DNA from: Isoetes taiwanensis
Lineage: Eukaryota > Streptophyta > Lycopodiopsida > Isoetales > Isoetaceae
Direction of reading: 5' to 3'
Assembly: GCA_021234155.1 (NCBI GenBank)
Contig: JAJEKV010000017.1
Span: forward strand, 17,434,372-17,498,371
DNA length: 64,000 nt
Below, piece after piece: positions 53,301-64,000 of this stretch. The notes under the pieces are model-generated. The model was not told where the DNA came from, ran no database searches, and saw only the letters and a program-made list of their open reading frames with translations. The position numbers and the translations under genes were made by a program. Each line of letters starts with the position of its first letter. Positions within the stretch are counted from its first letter, which is position 1.

Positions 53301-55932
53301 CTTCACGTCTTCTTTCTGTACGTCATGGGCTACATCATGCCCCTCCCTTGCCTCAAAATGGTCAGCAGTCTCTTCCTCTGCCTCAACTGCAACACTCTCT
53401 AATTCATTTTCTACCAGCATTCTATCATTTTGCTGTTCCTCATCTTTACTCCTATGTTTGAGTTCCACACCGCCAGCTTGGTCATTGACCATGTCATTAT
53501 CCATATGACCGTGGACTTGTACATCAGAAGTCTGTTCCATAGCTTTCTGGGGTTCAGTGTTGGGCCTGTCTAGCATGGAATTCCTAGTGTCCGAAGAAGG
53601 CTTAGCACTTCCATCATTGAACCTTAAGCTATCTGCACCATTATCTGCCCGCTCATTTGCAACCTCAGCCACTGGAGGAGATTCCGGGGCTTCAATGGGA
53701 GGAGTGTCTGGAGAACTGAAAGAGGAAACGCAAGACTCAGAAATAATTCTATAATTATATAGACAAGTTCAATTAACATAACAAGGTTTTCCACTTTGTT
53801 TTCAGGTCTCGAACCAACACATAATCAGGTTTTTTTTACTTTACCAGCAATCCAAACAGAATCACACAAACTGCAGATGAGACAATTCTAGCTGAGCAAG
53901 CTAGCAAATTGAAGGACTGACCTTCCACTTCCAGGAGAAGGCTTAGCAAAACTCCCAAGCTTGACGTCCGACTTCAGCATATATCTCCCGGGGGCATGAT
54001 AAGAAGCAATCTGGAGAATATGGAATAACATGTCAGCAATATGAAGTAGAAAATACATAAAACTTTTGTCACTGAAAAACAAAGGAAATCTTACCGACTT
54101 TATAATCTTCTCGATATTCTTTCTCCCAGACTGAACTTGTGGCATCGTATCAGCCAAAGCCTTCTCAACAGCCTTACATGTTAAAGAAAGAGAAGCATGT
54201 CATGCACGTTCTTGAAGGATAAACAGCTTCTGAAGTTCATACTAAACTAGCCTACCATTACCCAAATCTATATTTAAAATGTTTCAGTAGTGTAAAGTAG
54301 CAAACCATTATCTAAACACTGTACATTGTAAAGTAGTAAACCATTATCTAAAACGCTGTACATTAAAGAAGACGGTACATACCTTAATAGTCATGCCTTT
54401 GGGATTATCAGTCAGCAGTATAATAAGAGCACTCCTCAAATCTGTCACGTTTGCTGCTAAACTGGTTTTCTTTTGGATGTCTGCAGAACTTGTTGAAGCA
54501 GCAGGTGGTGCAATTGGTGATTTCTCTTTCTGAGATGCTGGTTGGGATTTCTCTTGAGATGGGACAACTGCAATATCTTCAATCACTTCCACTGGTGGAC
54601 ATTGTTCTGGGGGAAGCAAAGAATTTGCTGTCGTGTTGGAAGGACCAGGTGCTGGCTCTGGCACTGGAACATTTGTAATTACAGTCTTTTCCTTAACATG
54701 AAGTGATACAGGCGGCCTTGGTTTTGGTGGAGGGACAACTGTAACATAAAAAAGCAGGTGGTGACGGAAACGAATAGTTTCTTAGAAAAACAGAAATTAT
54801 AACCAGAAATTTTACCCATAGGAGTAACTTTGCGTTTCTTCTGGAGTGGCTGATTTTCATGTTCAAAGGAGGTCTTCGGCCATGAGCTGCTTCATACATT
54901 TATACTCAAAAGTTAATACATTAACTTATGCTAACGGAAAATCCAAAACTCAAAAGAAAAAATAACCTTCTGATGACGAAACAGCTTGCGACTTCATCAA
55001 CGAATTACTATGTTCCAAAACAATAGCCCTAAAAAGGAAAATTAGTCAGAAACTGCATAAGCACGCTAGACCCAAAGAAGAAGTCAAACATATATGCTTT
55101 ATTTGAGAAGGCAACCAACATATGTAAAAACAAACAAGACAGAGCCGATCTTACTTCCGCGATTTCATTTGTTGTTCTGCCTCAACAGAACGTTTCTTAA
55201 CTCGATCTTTCTCAGTTGCACTGAGAGTTCTTTGAACAGACAATTTGCGCCAAGCATTCCCTACGGCTACTAATAGTCCTTGACCATCCTCGGCTTTTTT
55301 CTGCTCCTCAAATATGTCACACAGTTCTCCTGGCTCCGGAGCTGAAGAGAACCTAAATTCCTCTTGCCCCACTTTGATGACCTATATCATGAATGAAAGT
55401 TCTAAAAAACATTAAATGAGCAACAAGGGATAAATGAGTATTGTTGCTGCCTGTTTCATAGATCAGAACTACAGTGCAAATTAGCATCCTTAGTTTGAGA
55501 AATGAGAAGGTTTGTGAGATCAGAGATGCAGTCTACAATTCAAACTATAAATGCAAACCATTACCATACCGACGAGGTAAAATTACTCACATGACCTGAA
55601 GGATTAGCTCCAAACTTCATGCTAGCGGATCCACCTTGGGCCTCAAGCCTTTTTAACTCTTCGAGAAGCCCAGGAGTGAGTCTTACAATCATCGAAAAGG
55701 GAGGAATAGTGTCTTGATCATTACAAATTAGCTGATACGACTCTTCCTGAGAAATTCCGGCCGGAGCCACTTCTGGCCCTTTCTTGGCAACAAGGTCATG
55801 GCCAGCCTTCTTAGGAGGCATATGACCAGGCCTCCTCAGAGGAGTCATACCCACAGGAGGCCACTGGCTATGGCCTCCACCACCACTATTCCGACCCCTC
55901 TGAAACATTCTGGCAGACCAGAATTGAATCAA
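50329..55932 (-). CDS. ELL: ELL-like RNA polymerase II elongation factor, 12 exons
   Basis: ELL proteins raise the elongation rate of RNA polymerase II. Exons on the minus strand are 55932-55591, 55381-55155, 55028-54967, 54886-54816, 54738-54383, 54172-54095, 54010-53922, 53715-50998, 50891-50814, 50727-50613, 50508-50458 and 50385-50329. The N-terminal region reads SMIVRLTPGLLEELKRLEAQ and VIKVGQEEFRFSSAPEP. A winged-helix-like part follows (NPKGMTIKAVEKALADTMPQ, IASYHAPGRYMLKS). The 2.7-kb exon 8 encodes a disordered middle with a Ser/Gly/Asp run. The C-terminus is an occludin/ELL domain: QYAQYFQEYTEMHKVYTKLN, IFQALKKDIQHAIEIGDKLQ, AREYRSKRKKFSRMKKTF and ELQDIKRHCKAF. Start choice is MFQRGRN (55,908) or the upstream in-frame MIQFW (55,932). 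Exon 8 needs one-base shifts near 53,150 (a CAG run) and 52,440 (a T run), and exon 4 does not join exon 3 in phase. Confidence 0.88.
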
Positions 55933-57550
55933 GGGGTCTGCACAATCTGGGCTAGTTGCCCATAGAGTGGGAGCTCTGGATCGCCCAGCTTAGCTCAAAA
56001 AATTGGGTATTTTGTTCCGGTGATTGTTTGGCGGAAAGGAAAATCTGATTTTTGGGTTAAAGCGGCCGCATTGGGTCCGTTGCACAGAAAGAGCGCATGT
56101 GTATAAACTTCATTGATATCCAATTTTGCCTCTCATTCCAACTCGGCATATTTGATGGCCACGTGTATAGTCAAACTTTACTTAATCACTAGGTAACCCC
56201 TTTTATCGTAAAGGGCATGAATGGGTTAAACCCCTCTTGCAACCTAGAAAGTTACCTCATTATTGATAGTCAAAACTCATGGAATATACCAAAACAACTC
56301 TCAATGTCCATATGTGGTAGGCCTTGATAAGCTCCTTAACAACCTGGCCCTCAAGTTTTAAGACTGAGATCGGATCTCAGCCGTTGATTGCAAGAGTGTT
56401 ACCCACCAGTAACACATTAAAAAGTGCATAAACACCTAGTTTGTTATGCCAAATGGCTATAAACACCTAGTTTTTTATGAAAACCACCATAAAACGACTA
56501 CAAAGCCACTATAAAACTCTCGGGCCCAAGCCCGAGTTTGTTATAGTAGGGCATAACACCGTCGTTCCAGGGTGTTATCCCTCTCATATTTTGGATTCCT
56601 ATATCATGATTTCTTAAATCTTGGATGTGTATCTTTGGGAAACATAATTGGATATCCTTAATGCATTTCATGGTATGCACCACAATTGATATTTTCCAAT
56701 CCAATATCACTCTCAGGCAATATCTTGAATCCTAAAGCATATTTGTCTCCACGTTAAAATTTTATCATTTAAGGATATGCTGGTGATGATTATGTAGGAG
56801 ATAGTACAGATAAAAACAAGGTGTTTGCAAGACGAGGGGGTTGCCCTTCATTGGCAAGGTTGAGGTGGCTTAAATCATACTTGAAAGTTATGTTTTTATA
56901 ATCAATCAAAATTGCTATTTTAGAACATTGTCATTTTGTGAAGATGATGGTACCCATTTGCATCACTAACTCCTCCTTAGATGTTGAGCTCCTCTTGAAC
57001 TAGGATTCAACTGGACACATGGACATTGGGGTTTGGTGTAACGTATTGGTCTGTGGTACTCGCTATGGAACAAGGATGGCAGAAGCATAAGGAGAAGTCT
57101 AGTAGAGGAGAGAATGGAAATACATGTTTTGTGAAGTGACTTAAATCATAGTTCAAAGTCATGTTTTGACAATCGATTCAAGTTGCTACTTAGACAATAG
57201 AGTCAATAAGTCGTCCTTGCTAGGAAAATCCTCAATCATATACCTCAAGAAATAACATCTCTTTCAGGCATAAATGATAGGACAACAATGCTCCTAACTG
57301 AGAAGGTGTCCTTAATTATCTTCTAAGAATTTTTCTTGAACTGTCCTTTCAAGGCTAGATGCTTTGAAAGCATCTTTCAAAGCTTTTGCGAGATCATTTG
57401 TTGAAGGCAATAATAGTGCATAACATGGTGTGCATGGTAGGGTGCATGTTGGGGTTGAACTCAAGGTGCAAATGTTGTTGAGTTGAAGGTGCAAATGTTA
57501 CCTTTTTTGTTATATAGATATGTGAGACATCTAGTAATTATTTATACAAG
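55933..57550. other. Upstream flank of the ELL-like gene and spacer
   Basis: The promoter of the minus-strand gene should lie here. Apart from short frames (56,498-56,710 and 57,312-57,494, minus strand) without motifs I see no gene. Confidence 0.4.
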
Positions 57551-57552
57551 AA

Positions 57553-57585
57553 ACTTATCGCGGCGGCCAAGGCCGCCGCGAACGT
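57553..57585. repeat. GC-rich hairpin 1
   Basis: The stem gcggcggcc-aa-ggccgccgc is a perfect inverted repeat in an otherwise AT-rich region. A diverged second copy stands at about 57,852. Confidence 0.9.
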
Positions 57586-57598
57586 TTCTCTTCCCCGT

Positions 57599-57728
57599 CT
57601 TGTCTATTTTAAGCTAGAACATGCAGGATTTGAACCTGCATTTCTTCACTGTGCGTTCAGTGCCTTGTCTATTTTAAGCTAGAACATGCAGGATTTGAAC
57701 CTGCATTTCTTCACTGTGCGTTCAGTGC
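57599..57728 (-). repeat. 65-bp perfect tandem duplication with tRNA-like T-arm
   Basis: Two identical 65-base units (57,599-57,663 and 57,664-57,728). On the minus strand each contains tgcaggttcaaatcctgca, a complete T-stem and loop with a perfect RNA polymerase III B box (GGTTCAAATCC). CACTG...CAGTG could be another stem. I could not fold a full cloverleaf, so these are tRNA-derived fragments rather than tRNA genes. Confidence 0.75.
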
Positions 57729-57814
57729 CTGCACGATAGAAGGTTGCTGATCATAACGACTATAAGATTGTCAATGCAAAGTATTATATATATTTTTTTC
57801 AAACATGTCATGCA

Positions 57815-57880
57815 ATGATAGCCAGTGGGGTTTGAACCTTGGCGGGGAATTTATCGCGGCAGCCAAGGCCGCCGCAAACA
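57815..57880. repeat. Second T-arm-like motif and GC-rich hairpin 2
   Basis: A further T-arm-like gccagtggggtttgaaccttggc is followed by the hairpin gcggcagcc-aa-ggccgccgc, a diverged copy of hairpin 1. Confidence 0.6.
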
Positions 57881-60185
57881 ATTCTGTCAGCTTAGAATCC
57901 AAATATTCTATTAACTCTACCTAAAGAATGAATAACTTACACGAATACTTGTATTTTAAATGTCTTTGTACCACTAGCAAAGCGAGCTTGAAACATATAA
58001 GATTTGCAAAAAATGTTCTATCGTATTACTACATAAATATCCTTTTGTTTAACATTCAAATATAACTCCATTCTAAGATAACACCCACCTATATTACACC
58101 ATGCAAAGCCCATTCATAGAAAATGTTCATTTGATTTGAAGATAAAGAATTATGGAAAACAATGAGATCCAAATATCAAGATAATAATATTGTAGCCTTG
58201 GTTCTCTAAAGGTTAGCGTTCTCTCATTAGTGACAGAAATGTGTTTCATATGCTTCAATGGGTTTATTGCTATGGATGGAATTGAATTTGCAAAATAGAG
58301 ACTAATTTGCCAAAATGGAACTTGGATGTAATGTTAAAAAAACAGTGCTCAAAAACTATGTAATAACTCTGGCACCACCGCCCATAACCGAGCTACTGTA
58401 AGACAATTTTTAGCAGCAAGAATCGACATTATTTTTGAAATAGAGTTTACAGAACAATACCTTTCCTTGAGAAAGTCAGATCAGCATAGCTAGCTCGAGA
58501 TATGCAAGACATTCAGCTATCCGCCACTATACTTCTGGAATTTTTGAAGCAAATGATAAAAACTTTGGCATCCATTAGGCCAACAAAAATATTATTTAAG
58601 CTCTGCCTAACAATGTTTGTCAGGCCTAACAATGTTTGTCAGGTCTAAGCATACATGAGCACCATCCTGCTACCCCTAGCTCAGCCAAGTAGCCATATGT
58701 ATCATATTGCGAAAAATCGAATAGAGCTCAATGTCTCATTCAATCTAAACTATAAATCTGTGTTGTTAAAAAGCCAATATGCAACCTTCTAGGCATCTAC
58801 AATCTGCCAATTCTAAAAGCATAGGATTAAGGTTGCCTTGATATTTCTTAAAGTGTTTTTTTTCTGTCACGTTATGCCTTAATATAATGCGATGTAATAG
58901 TGCATGCAAGCCTAGAAGAGTCTAGCTGCAAATGCAACAGACTCTAAGCATGCAAATAACATTATAAATAAGGTCATGTTATGCCTTAAGATCATAATAT
59001 GTAGCAATGCTTGCGAGCATAGCGAACTCCAACTGCAAGCATTACTCCACCTAGGCATATATAACAACTGACATCTCATGTAGCATTTCATGCACAGTCT
59101 ACACAACAATAATAACCTACACAATACAGCAAAACAAAAGCCACAATATAGTAGCAGAGCATCTACATGACAGGACAACATGCAACGGCATTACCTAGCA
59201 AACACTGGCTATAAGCAAGCATATCTACCAGGTCTGCAAAACTTAAACCCTACACTAGCGTATCTACCGCCGACTTGCTATCTTCGCATTTTTCAAATAT
59301 TATTAAATCTTTAGCTTGCTTCTAATCCATAGCATTTCAAGCTCCAGTTGAGTTGAGAGCACATTAGGAATTATCTCTAACACTGGACTCTAGACATGCA
59401 TCAAGCTTGAATCATACTGTCAACAAAGCAATGATGAAACCATAAACATCTAATTAACTGAAAAAAAAAGATTCACTTGTGCCACATCGGGTGATTATAT
59501 TCTCGGTGTAATTCATGCGATGTTTATTCCTCGTATAATTTGTCAACCCATAAACCATGTATCATTATCACCATAACAAAAAGAATCAACTCCGACCGAT
59601 ATCTTTGAGTCCACACATCCGCTCATTAGAGGAATTTACGCCATAGTGGCTCCTTGCCATGTTATCTTAGTCTCAATTAATTATTCAAAGAGGTCAATAT
59701 ATTTGCCAATGTGTATTCCACAATTTCACCAATAACTCATCATGACATGTAGCAAAAGCACATTATTGTGAAGAAGAAAAAGGGGCTATCAAATGGCAAA
59801 TGAGAGCTCACTTGTTTGGTTGGTGCAATAACAACTTGAGACCGGTTCCGAAGGATTAACGATGGCAAGAAGTTGATACGATCATTTCAAGCTTCAAAGC
59901 CTGCATCCAAACTTGGGATTAAGGTCATGTGTGCATCATACCTCTATCCTTTCTTAGCGAGTACATCTTCAAGCTCTTTTTGCAGTTCAAAGAAGCTCGA
60001 ATCTTTTCTCTGTAATAAAATGAGAGCTCCAAAGTTGTATGATATGTCCATACAGTTCCTTAACCCGTGAAAAAGTCGAGAAAGGTATCATACAGTTCCC
60101 CTACAACATGTGAAATTGGGCATCATGGTCATCGACAAATTTCTTAGCGAAGCAACTATGTCAATAGCAATCGGTTATTTTCTCT
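57881..60185. other. Spacer without recognised genes
   Basis: AT-rich, with short frames only (58,912-59,181 minus; 59,873-60,070 plus). A 20-base duplication (cctaacaatgtttgtcagg) lies at 58,608-58,647. Confidence 0.4.
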
Positions 60186-61223
60186 TTAAATGAAAATTGG
60201 GTACCTGCATGCAAAGTACACGGCTTCAATTTTGATAATTCCGGTGGGAAATTCAGAATCCACAATGGGGCCATAAGAAAATACATCGCTAACATTAAGG
60301 CCGAAAGCCTTTGGGTTCAAGAACTGGAAAAACCTCTCAAGAAAAATGCGGCCGGGGTGGAGATTGTAGCCACGGTATGATGTCATTTTTTATCTCAACC
60401 ACCCAAATCATCTCATACGACCACGGGCTCCGCCACGCCGGACTATTTTTCAGGCGATAAGCATCTATTATCCGGAGATACATCCATAGCCAAAGTAGAT
60501 TCGCAATCTAAGATATCTCGGACTACACGGTCCTTGTTACCTTTTGCCTTTAAAATTTGCACACACGCATTTGTGAAAGAATACAAAAGCGGGGCTATTC
60601 TTACCATGGTGGCCACGACAAAGCACATGAGTAGTAACTTAGATTTGCCATGCCATGTCGTGCCTGAATTTGAGCTCGCAATCCCCTCTTTGCACACATC
60701 CGGATGAAATCAACATAATAATACAATTCACATTCAGTGAATCAAGTGCATACCGAACCCAAGAGACGATTTTGTATTGAATCCATATCTGATTACGTAA
60801 GCGGCTTTGATGCCTCGCTTTGAAGCGGTTGGGGAAGTCTGCAACACCATCCAAAGCCGAGCAGAGGTGTCTATGAGTGCCTCAACTTTGATGCCCCTTT
60901 TGGATTTTTACAATTGGATTTGGCTAAAATTCCATGCTCCAAACTGATCGAATAGGAAGATGGATATCCTTGGCTATCTAAGTTCATATGGAAAAATCCA
61001 TCATCTGGGCCGCATCTAAAAGACGGATGGCGAGCTCAAAGGCGGTAGAGACCGGAAGAAATCGTTGTTCTCCATAGCCAGCCCGGTCACGTGAAACACG
61101 CACCTTCTCAAACCGACTCTCCATAGCCAGCTCCGTTGTCCGTCCGGAACCTTTCCTAGAGATCTCGCCACATGATTCCGCGATATTGAGCACGGTAGGA
61201 AAAGGGGAGTGGATTGCTTGCAC
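60186..61223 (-). other. Unassigned minus-strand reading frames
   Basis: Frames at 60,984-61,223 (FELAIRLLDAAQMMDFS near the end), 60,639-60,854, 60,443-60,697 and 60,186-60,386 (FQFLNPKAFGLNVSDVF, then a GT donor-like site after IEAVYFACR) could be exons of a decayed gene, since the region is richer in GC than its surroundings. I recognise no family and cannot join them with confidence. Confidence 0.25.
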
Positions 61224-62139
61224 CGCAAGGCCGGATTGCTTGCAGGCAAGAAAGGGACGCCACCTCCTTTTTTTTCATTTTTTTTTTTTAAAGACACGTG
61301 TCTCTCCCAAAAATTTTTTGCATCAAAGAAAATAGGAAAAAGCAAAAAAGGAACATGCTTTAGATAGGAGTGACAAAGTTGAATTCAAGGTGCAAAAGTT
61401 ACCTTGTGTGAGACATCTCATAATTGTTCATGTAAAGGATCATTTATAGTGGCATCAAGGTTTGGATTTTAGTAAATCATTCTAAACACTTACCTATTCA
61501 CTCTTCATTTGGCATGGCCTACAATAGAAAGGTTAGTTTATTTCTAGTCTTCATTTGGTCTATATAAAAGGTCGTCTTGTTTGTGTCATTTTGTGCCCCA
61601 AGTGGGCGAAGTTTTCTTAATATAGAAGACAAATGTTTTAGAAGTTCCTTGGTTATTCTCTAGGTTGCCTGCACATTATTGAATAAAAAATCGTTGTAAG
61701 AAATGGAAGAGAGACGTCAATATTTGGATGGATTGTTGCATCTGCTCAAACATATCAAAGAGAAATCTCTCATTACCTGAATTATGAAATGTTCCATTGC
61801 CTGGATCTCCTATGTTCACGAAATCCTGTAAGCTTTTTGTAGATATGGGCTCTTCTAACATAGCAAATGGCACACAAAAAACGAAAAAAAAAACGAACAA
61901 AAAACGAATCACACTGATGGGAAAAAAAAGCATGCATTACAAATCTAAAGCAAGCAGTCTGCCAAACAGATCAGAAGGAAGATGTCAAACCTCATATTCT
62001 ATATTATGGCAATGTGTGATGCATTGTTTAAAAAATCTTGAGTCGCATATTCTATATTATAAGCATTCATAAAACAATTCATAGAGGCAAAACAACTGAA
62101 ACCTGAATATTTTCGCTCCAAATGTTCGTGAGTTGCACT
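61224..62139. other. Spacer with A/T runs
   Basis: Contains poly-T and poly-A runs (61,268-61,290 and about 61,880). The open frames on both strands are low-complexity and show no motif. Confidence 0.4.
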
Positions 62140-62478
62140 TGATCTTTGCGTTATTGTTTAGCTACATCTGGTGGTCCTGGTGCCACTAACTTGGTAACTG
62201 GTTTGGTTGATGCCTTACTTGATAGTGTTCCATTTGTAGCAATCACAGGTCAGGTCCCTCGGCAGATGATTGGAAGTGATGCATTTCAGGAAACTCCTAT
62301 TTTAGAGGTCACAAGATCTATTACTAAACATAATTTTTGTAATGAATATAGATGACATACCGAGAGTGGTATGAGAGGCTTTTTACATAGCGTCATCTGG
62401 CAGACTGAGTCTTGTACTTATCGATATTCCTAAAGATGTGCAACAACAATTTGCTATTCCTGATTGGTCTCAATCAGC
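62140..62478 (+). pseudogene. ALS: Acetolactate synthase pseudogene fragment
   Basis: The plus strand reads [20 protein letters not shown], then [20 protein letters not shown] and [20 protein letters not shown]. After a one-base shift it continues with DDIPRVV, a [23 protein letters not shown] and [11 protein letters not shown]. This is the ThDP-binding N-terminal domain of plant acetolactate synthase, the first enzyme of branched-chain amino-acid synthesis and a plastid protein in plants (compare [13 protein letters not shown] and [16 protein letters not shown]). The flanking parts of the roughly 650-residue enzyme are absent. A frameshift, an in-frame stop and an extra Gly show that it is not functional. 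Confidence 0.92.
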
Positions 62479-62555
62479 TCTTTGAGAAAATGCCACAAAA
62501 CAATGTGGTGTCTTGGAATACTATGATTGCAGGGTATGCAAAATGCGAACGGCTC
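62470..62555 (+). pseudogene. PPR motif fragment fused to the ALS pseudogene
   Basis: Directly after the ALS segment the next frame reads [20 protein letters not shown] and GYAKCE, a typical plant pentatricopeptide repeat of the P-L-S type (LFDKMPERNVVSWNAMI.GY). PPR proteins are organellar RNA-binding factors. Only one repeat is present, so it is a captured fragment. The fusion point lies within tctcaatcagctc. Confidence 0.85.
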
Positions 62556-63755
62556 AGACCAACCTATTTTAGATTATCTGCTCTGCCTCTACTGTTTTTA
62601 CCAAATGCAACAAGGTATGGAACATTTAGAGCAGATACGAAGAGCCTCCATGCTTTCTGCTCTAACCTGTATAGCTAAATCCTTTGCAGCATCTAGTCCA
62701 TGAAGCCCTAATGGTGCTGGGGCTGCAAAACCCGGGCTTGTGCTTCATCTGCTTGACGACATTTATTTTATTGGTTTCTGCTGATGAAAATATTTAAGCA
62801 AATTATACCAAGATATGTTAGCTCATCCTTCCCAATGGGGATAAATGAATTGTTCAGAAAGCAACCATCTTACCTTATTAATCCGGCTTCTTGCTAAAAA
62901 CCAACCCAAATAGTCTGGTCTGTTGCCGAATTATTGCATCTGCTGATTTGTTGCACGAAATCCTGCCTTGGTGGCTTATGCAACATCAAATCCACCATAT
63001 CTATTTGCAAACCCTTCCTCTGTCTGCCATTTCCTAGTCGTCATAGCCCTGGAGCTTGCTCTTCTGTCCACCTTGCCATCTAGAAAACGTAACACAGAAA
63101 CGATAAGTATCAGCAAAAGAGAGCAGTTTATTCTGCTGCCATGCCTGCTGCCCGAATCCACGCCTGCATGCTAAAACCTGTGGCTATGGCTGTGCCTGCG
63201 CCCTAATCTTGCGCTCTAATGCTTGGCGGTGCCGGTTAACCAGTTCCCACACCAGCCGCACAGCAACAATGGCGACCGAGAGTTTACAGGTGAGAGTAGG
63301 TTTGGAGCAGTCACAGCATACCTTAGGTATATTCCAGCATATACCTAGGATATGCCAAAAGCCCACATAAACAAGGGTTTGCCCCCCTAGCGGGAACCCA
63401 AAAATGCTCTACATGGTATTATTTCCTCTTGCAAGAGGGAGTGATATCGAAAGAGTGATGTCATGGTGCAATTACAATGAGCTTAGCCCATCAACAGGCA
63501 TGTAATGTACATTTCCTTATTGATGATGTTTGAGATTATTTTAATTGGTCATTACATGAGAAATACATACTATGTAATAAAAGCAAAGGACATAAGTTTC
63601 TATTAGGATTTCTGGAAAGAGGCGGATGAAGCAATTTTTGGGCAATTTTGTTTGCCAAATTTTAGAGCATTATACCTTGGCAACCCAATAATGGTTTTTA
63701 CCTTTTTGGAAAGTTTTTCAAATTATCTTTCTAGATTGGGTCTAATAAAGCTAAA
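62556..63755. other. Spacer without recognised genes
   Basis: No conserved frame recognised. Short frames at 62,968-63,174 and on the opposite strand are shadows of each other. Confidence 0.4.
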
Positions 63756-63975
63756 ATTCATGTGTATAAGGGAGTTGTAGCAGGAAGAATAAAACTTAGT
63801 CCATTAGTGGAAATTGATGATCACGATGAGTTCGAGATTCGGTAGATTTTGAACTCTAATTTTCTTCATCTCGACCGTTGTACTACTTTGTCGATTGAGA
63901 AGGATATTCTCCAAGTGATCGAACTTGGGAACCTGCAGAGAATCTGACTAAAGCTCCTGAAAAAAAAAAATTGAT
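63756..63975 (+). pseudogene. Gypsy integrase C-terminus with chromodomain, decayed
   Basis: The frame reads HVYKGVVAGRIKLSPLVEID, then DHDEFEI, and after a frame change YYFVD, a TGA where a Trp is expected, then EGYSPSDRTWEPAENLTKAP. The YLVDWxGY....TWEPAENL pattern is the chromodomain of chromoviruses. It differs clearly from the chromodomain at 39.2 kb (YLVKWTHLPVEDATW), so a second element family is present. The window ends shortly after. Confidence 0.8.
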
Positions 63976-64000
63976 GCATCCCACTAGTGTCACCCAGCTA

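Noticed and set aside
57599-57728. Functional tRNA genes
   Set aside because: Only T-arms with B boxes are convincing; no complete cloverleaf with acceptor pairing or A box could be drawn.
1-64000. CRISPR arrays, operons, riboswitches
   Set aside because: The window is eukaryotic, and no regularly spaced repeats with unique spacers or polycistronic layouts are present.

Overview
The window looks like nuclear DNA of a land plant with a large, repeat-rich genome. It has two intron-rich plant-type genes separated by tens of kilobases of decayed transposable elements, CpG-poor sequence, and fragments of copia, gypsy/chromovirus, LINE, hAT and a DUF7869-type DNA transposon. DUF7869-type proteins make a seed-free plant (fern, lycophyte or bryophyte) my best guess, but this is inference and a gymnosperm is not excluded.

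Layout. 1-7.5 kb: a Ty1/copia RT fragment, a LINE endonuclease fragment and AT-rich spacer. 7.5-10.8 kb: a 12-exon PHO1-family phosphate transporter gene (SPX + EXS), plus strand, with several single-base frame breaks. 12.8-13.5 kb: part of a DUF7869-related transposase-like protein. 13.6-34.4 kb: a gypsy element with about 1.5 kb LTRs, a tRNA-Gln-like primer site and an RNase H domain upstream of its reverse transcriptase. That RNase H is split by a nested 11,786-bp DNA transposon (17,303-29,088) with inverted ends and a 4-bp CACA target duplication. The transposon carries a broken DUF7869-type transposase candidate on the minus strand. Divergent from it is a long broken plus-strand gene with ParB-like and DNA-methyltransferase-like segments. 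Its non-coding parts are full of GGCGCC palindromes, hairpins and minisatellites.

34.4-41.65 kb: a chromodomain gypsy element (gag, PR, RT, RNase H, integrase, 3' LTR) whose integrase catalytic core is mostly deleted, with an 809-bp hAT-type element inserted in gag. Its LTR (40,125-41,650) also works as the left LTR of the next unit, which ends in a truncated copy of the same LTR (45,105-46,530). Between these LTRs lie two non-retroviral genes, each preceded by a pair of about 75-bp repeats and a TATA box. The first is an unmistakable histone H3-like gene: an N-terminus resembling the H3 tail, a long charged linker and an H3 histone fold. The second encodes an unrecognised protein with an acidic centre.

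46.6-49.7 kb: minus-strand LINE and chromovirus fragments. 50.3-55.9 kb: a 12-exon minus-strand gene for an ELL-like RNA polymerase II elongation factor. 57.5-57.9 kb: a tRNA-like tandem duplication between GC-rich hairpins. 62.1-62.6 kb: an acetolactate synthase pseudogene fused to a PPR motif. 63.7-64.0 kb: remains of another chromodomain integrase.

The two host genes act separately (phosphate export; transcription elongation). The strongest candidates for something undescribed are the LTR unit carrying an H3-like gene and the large transposon pairing a DUF7869 protein with a putative ParB/methyltransferase gene.
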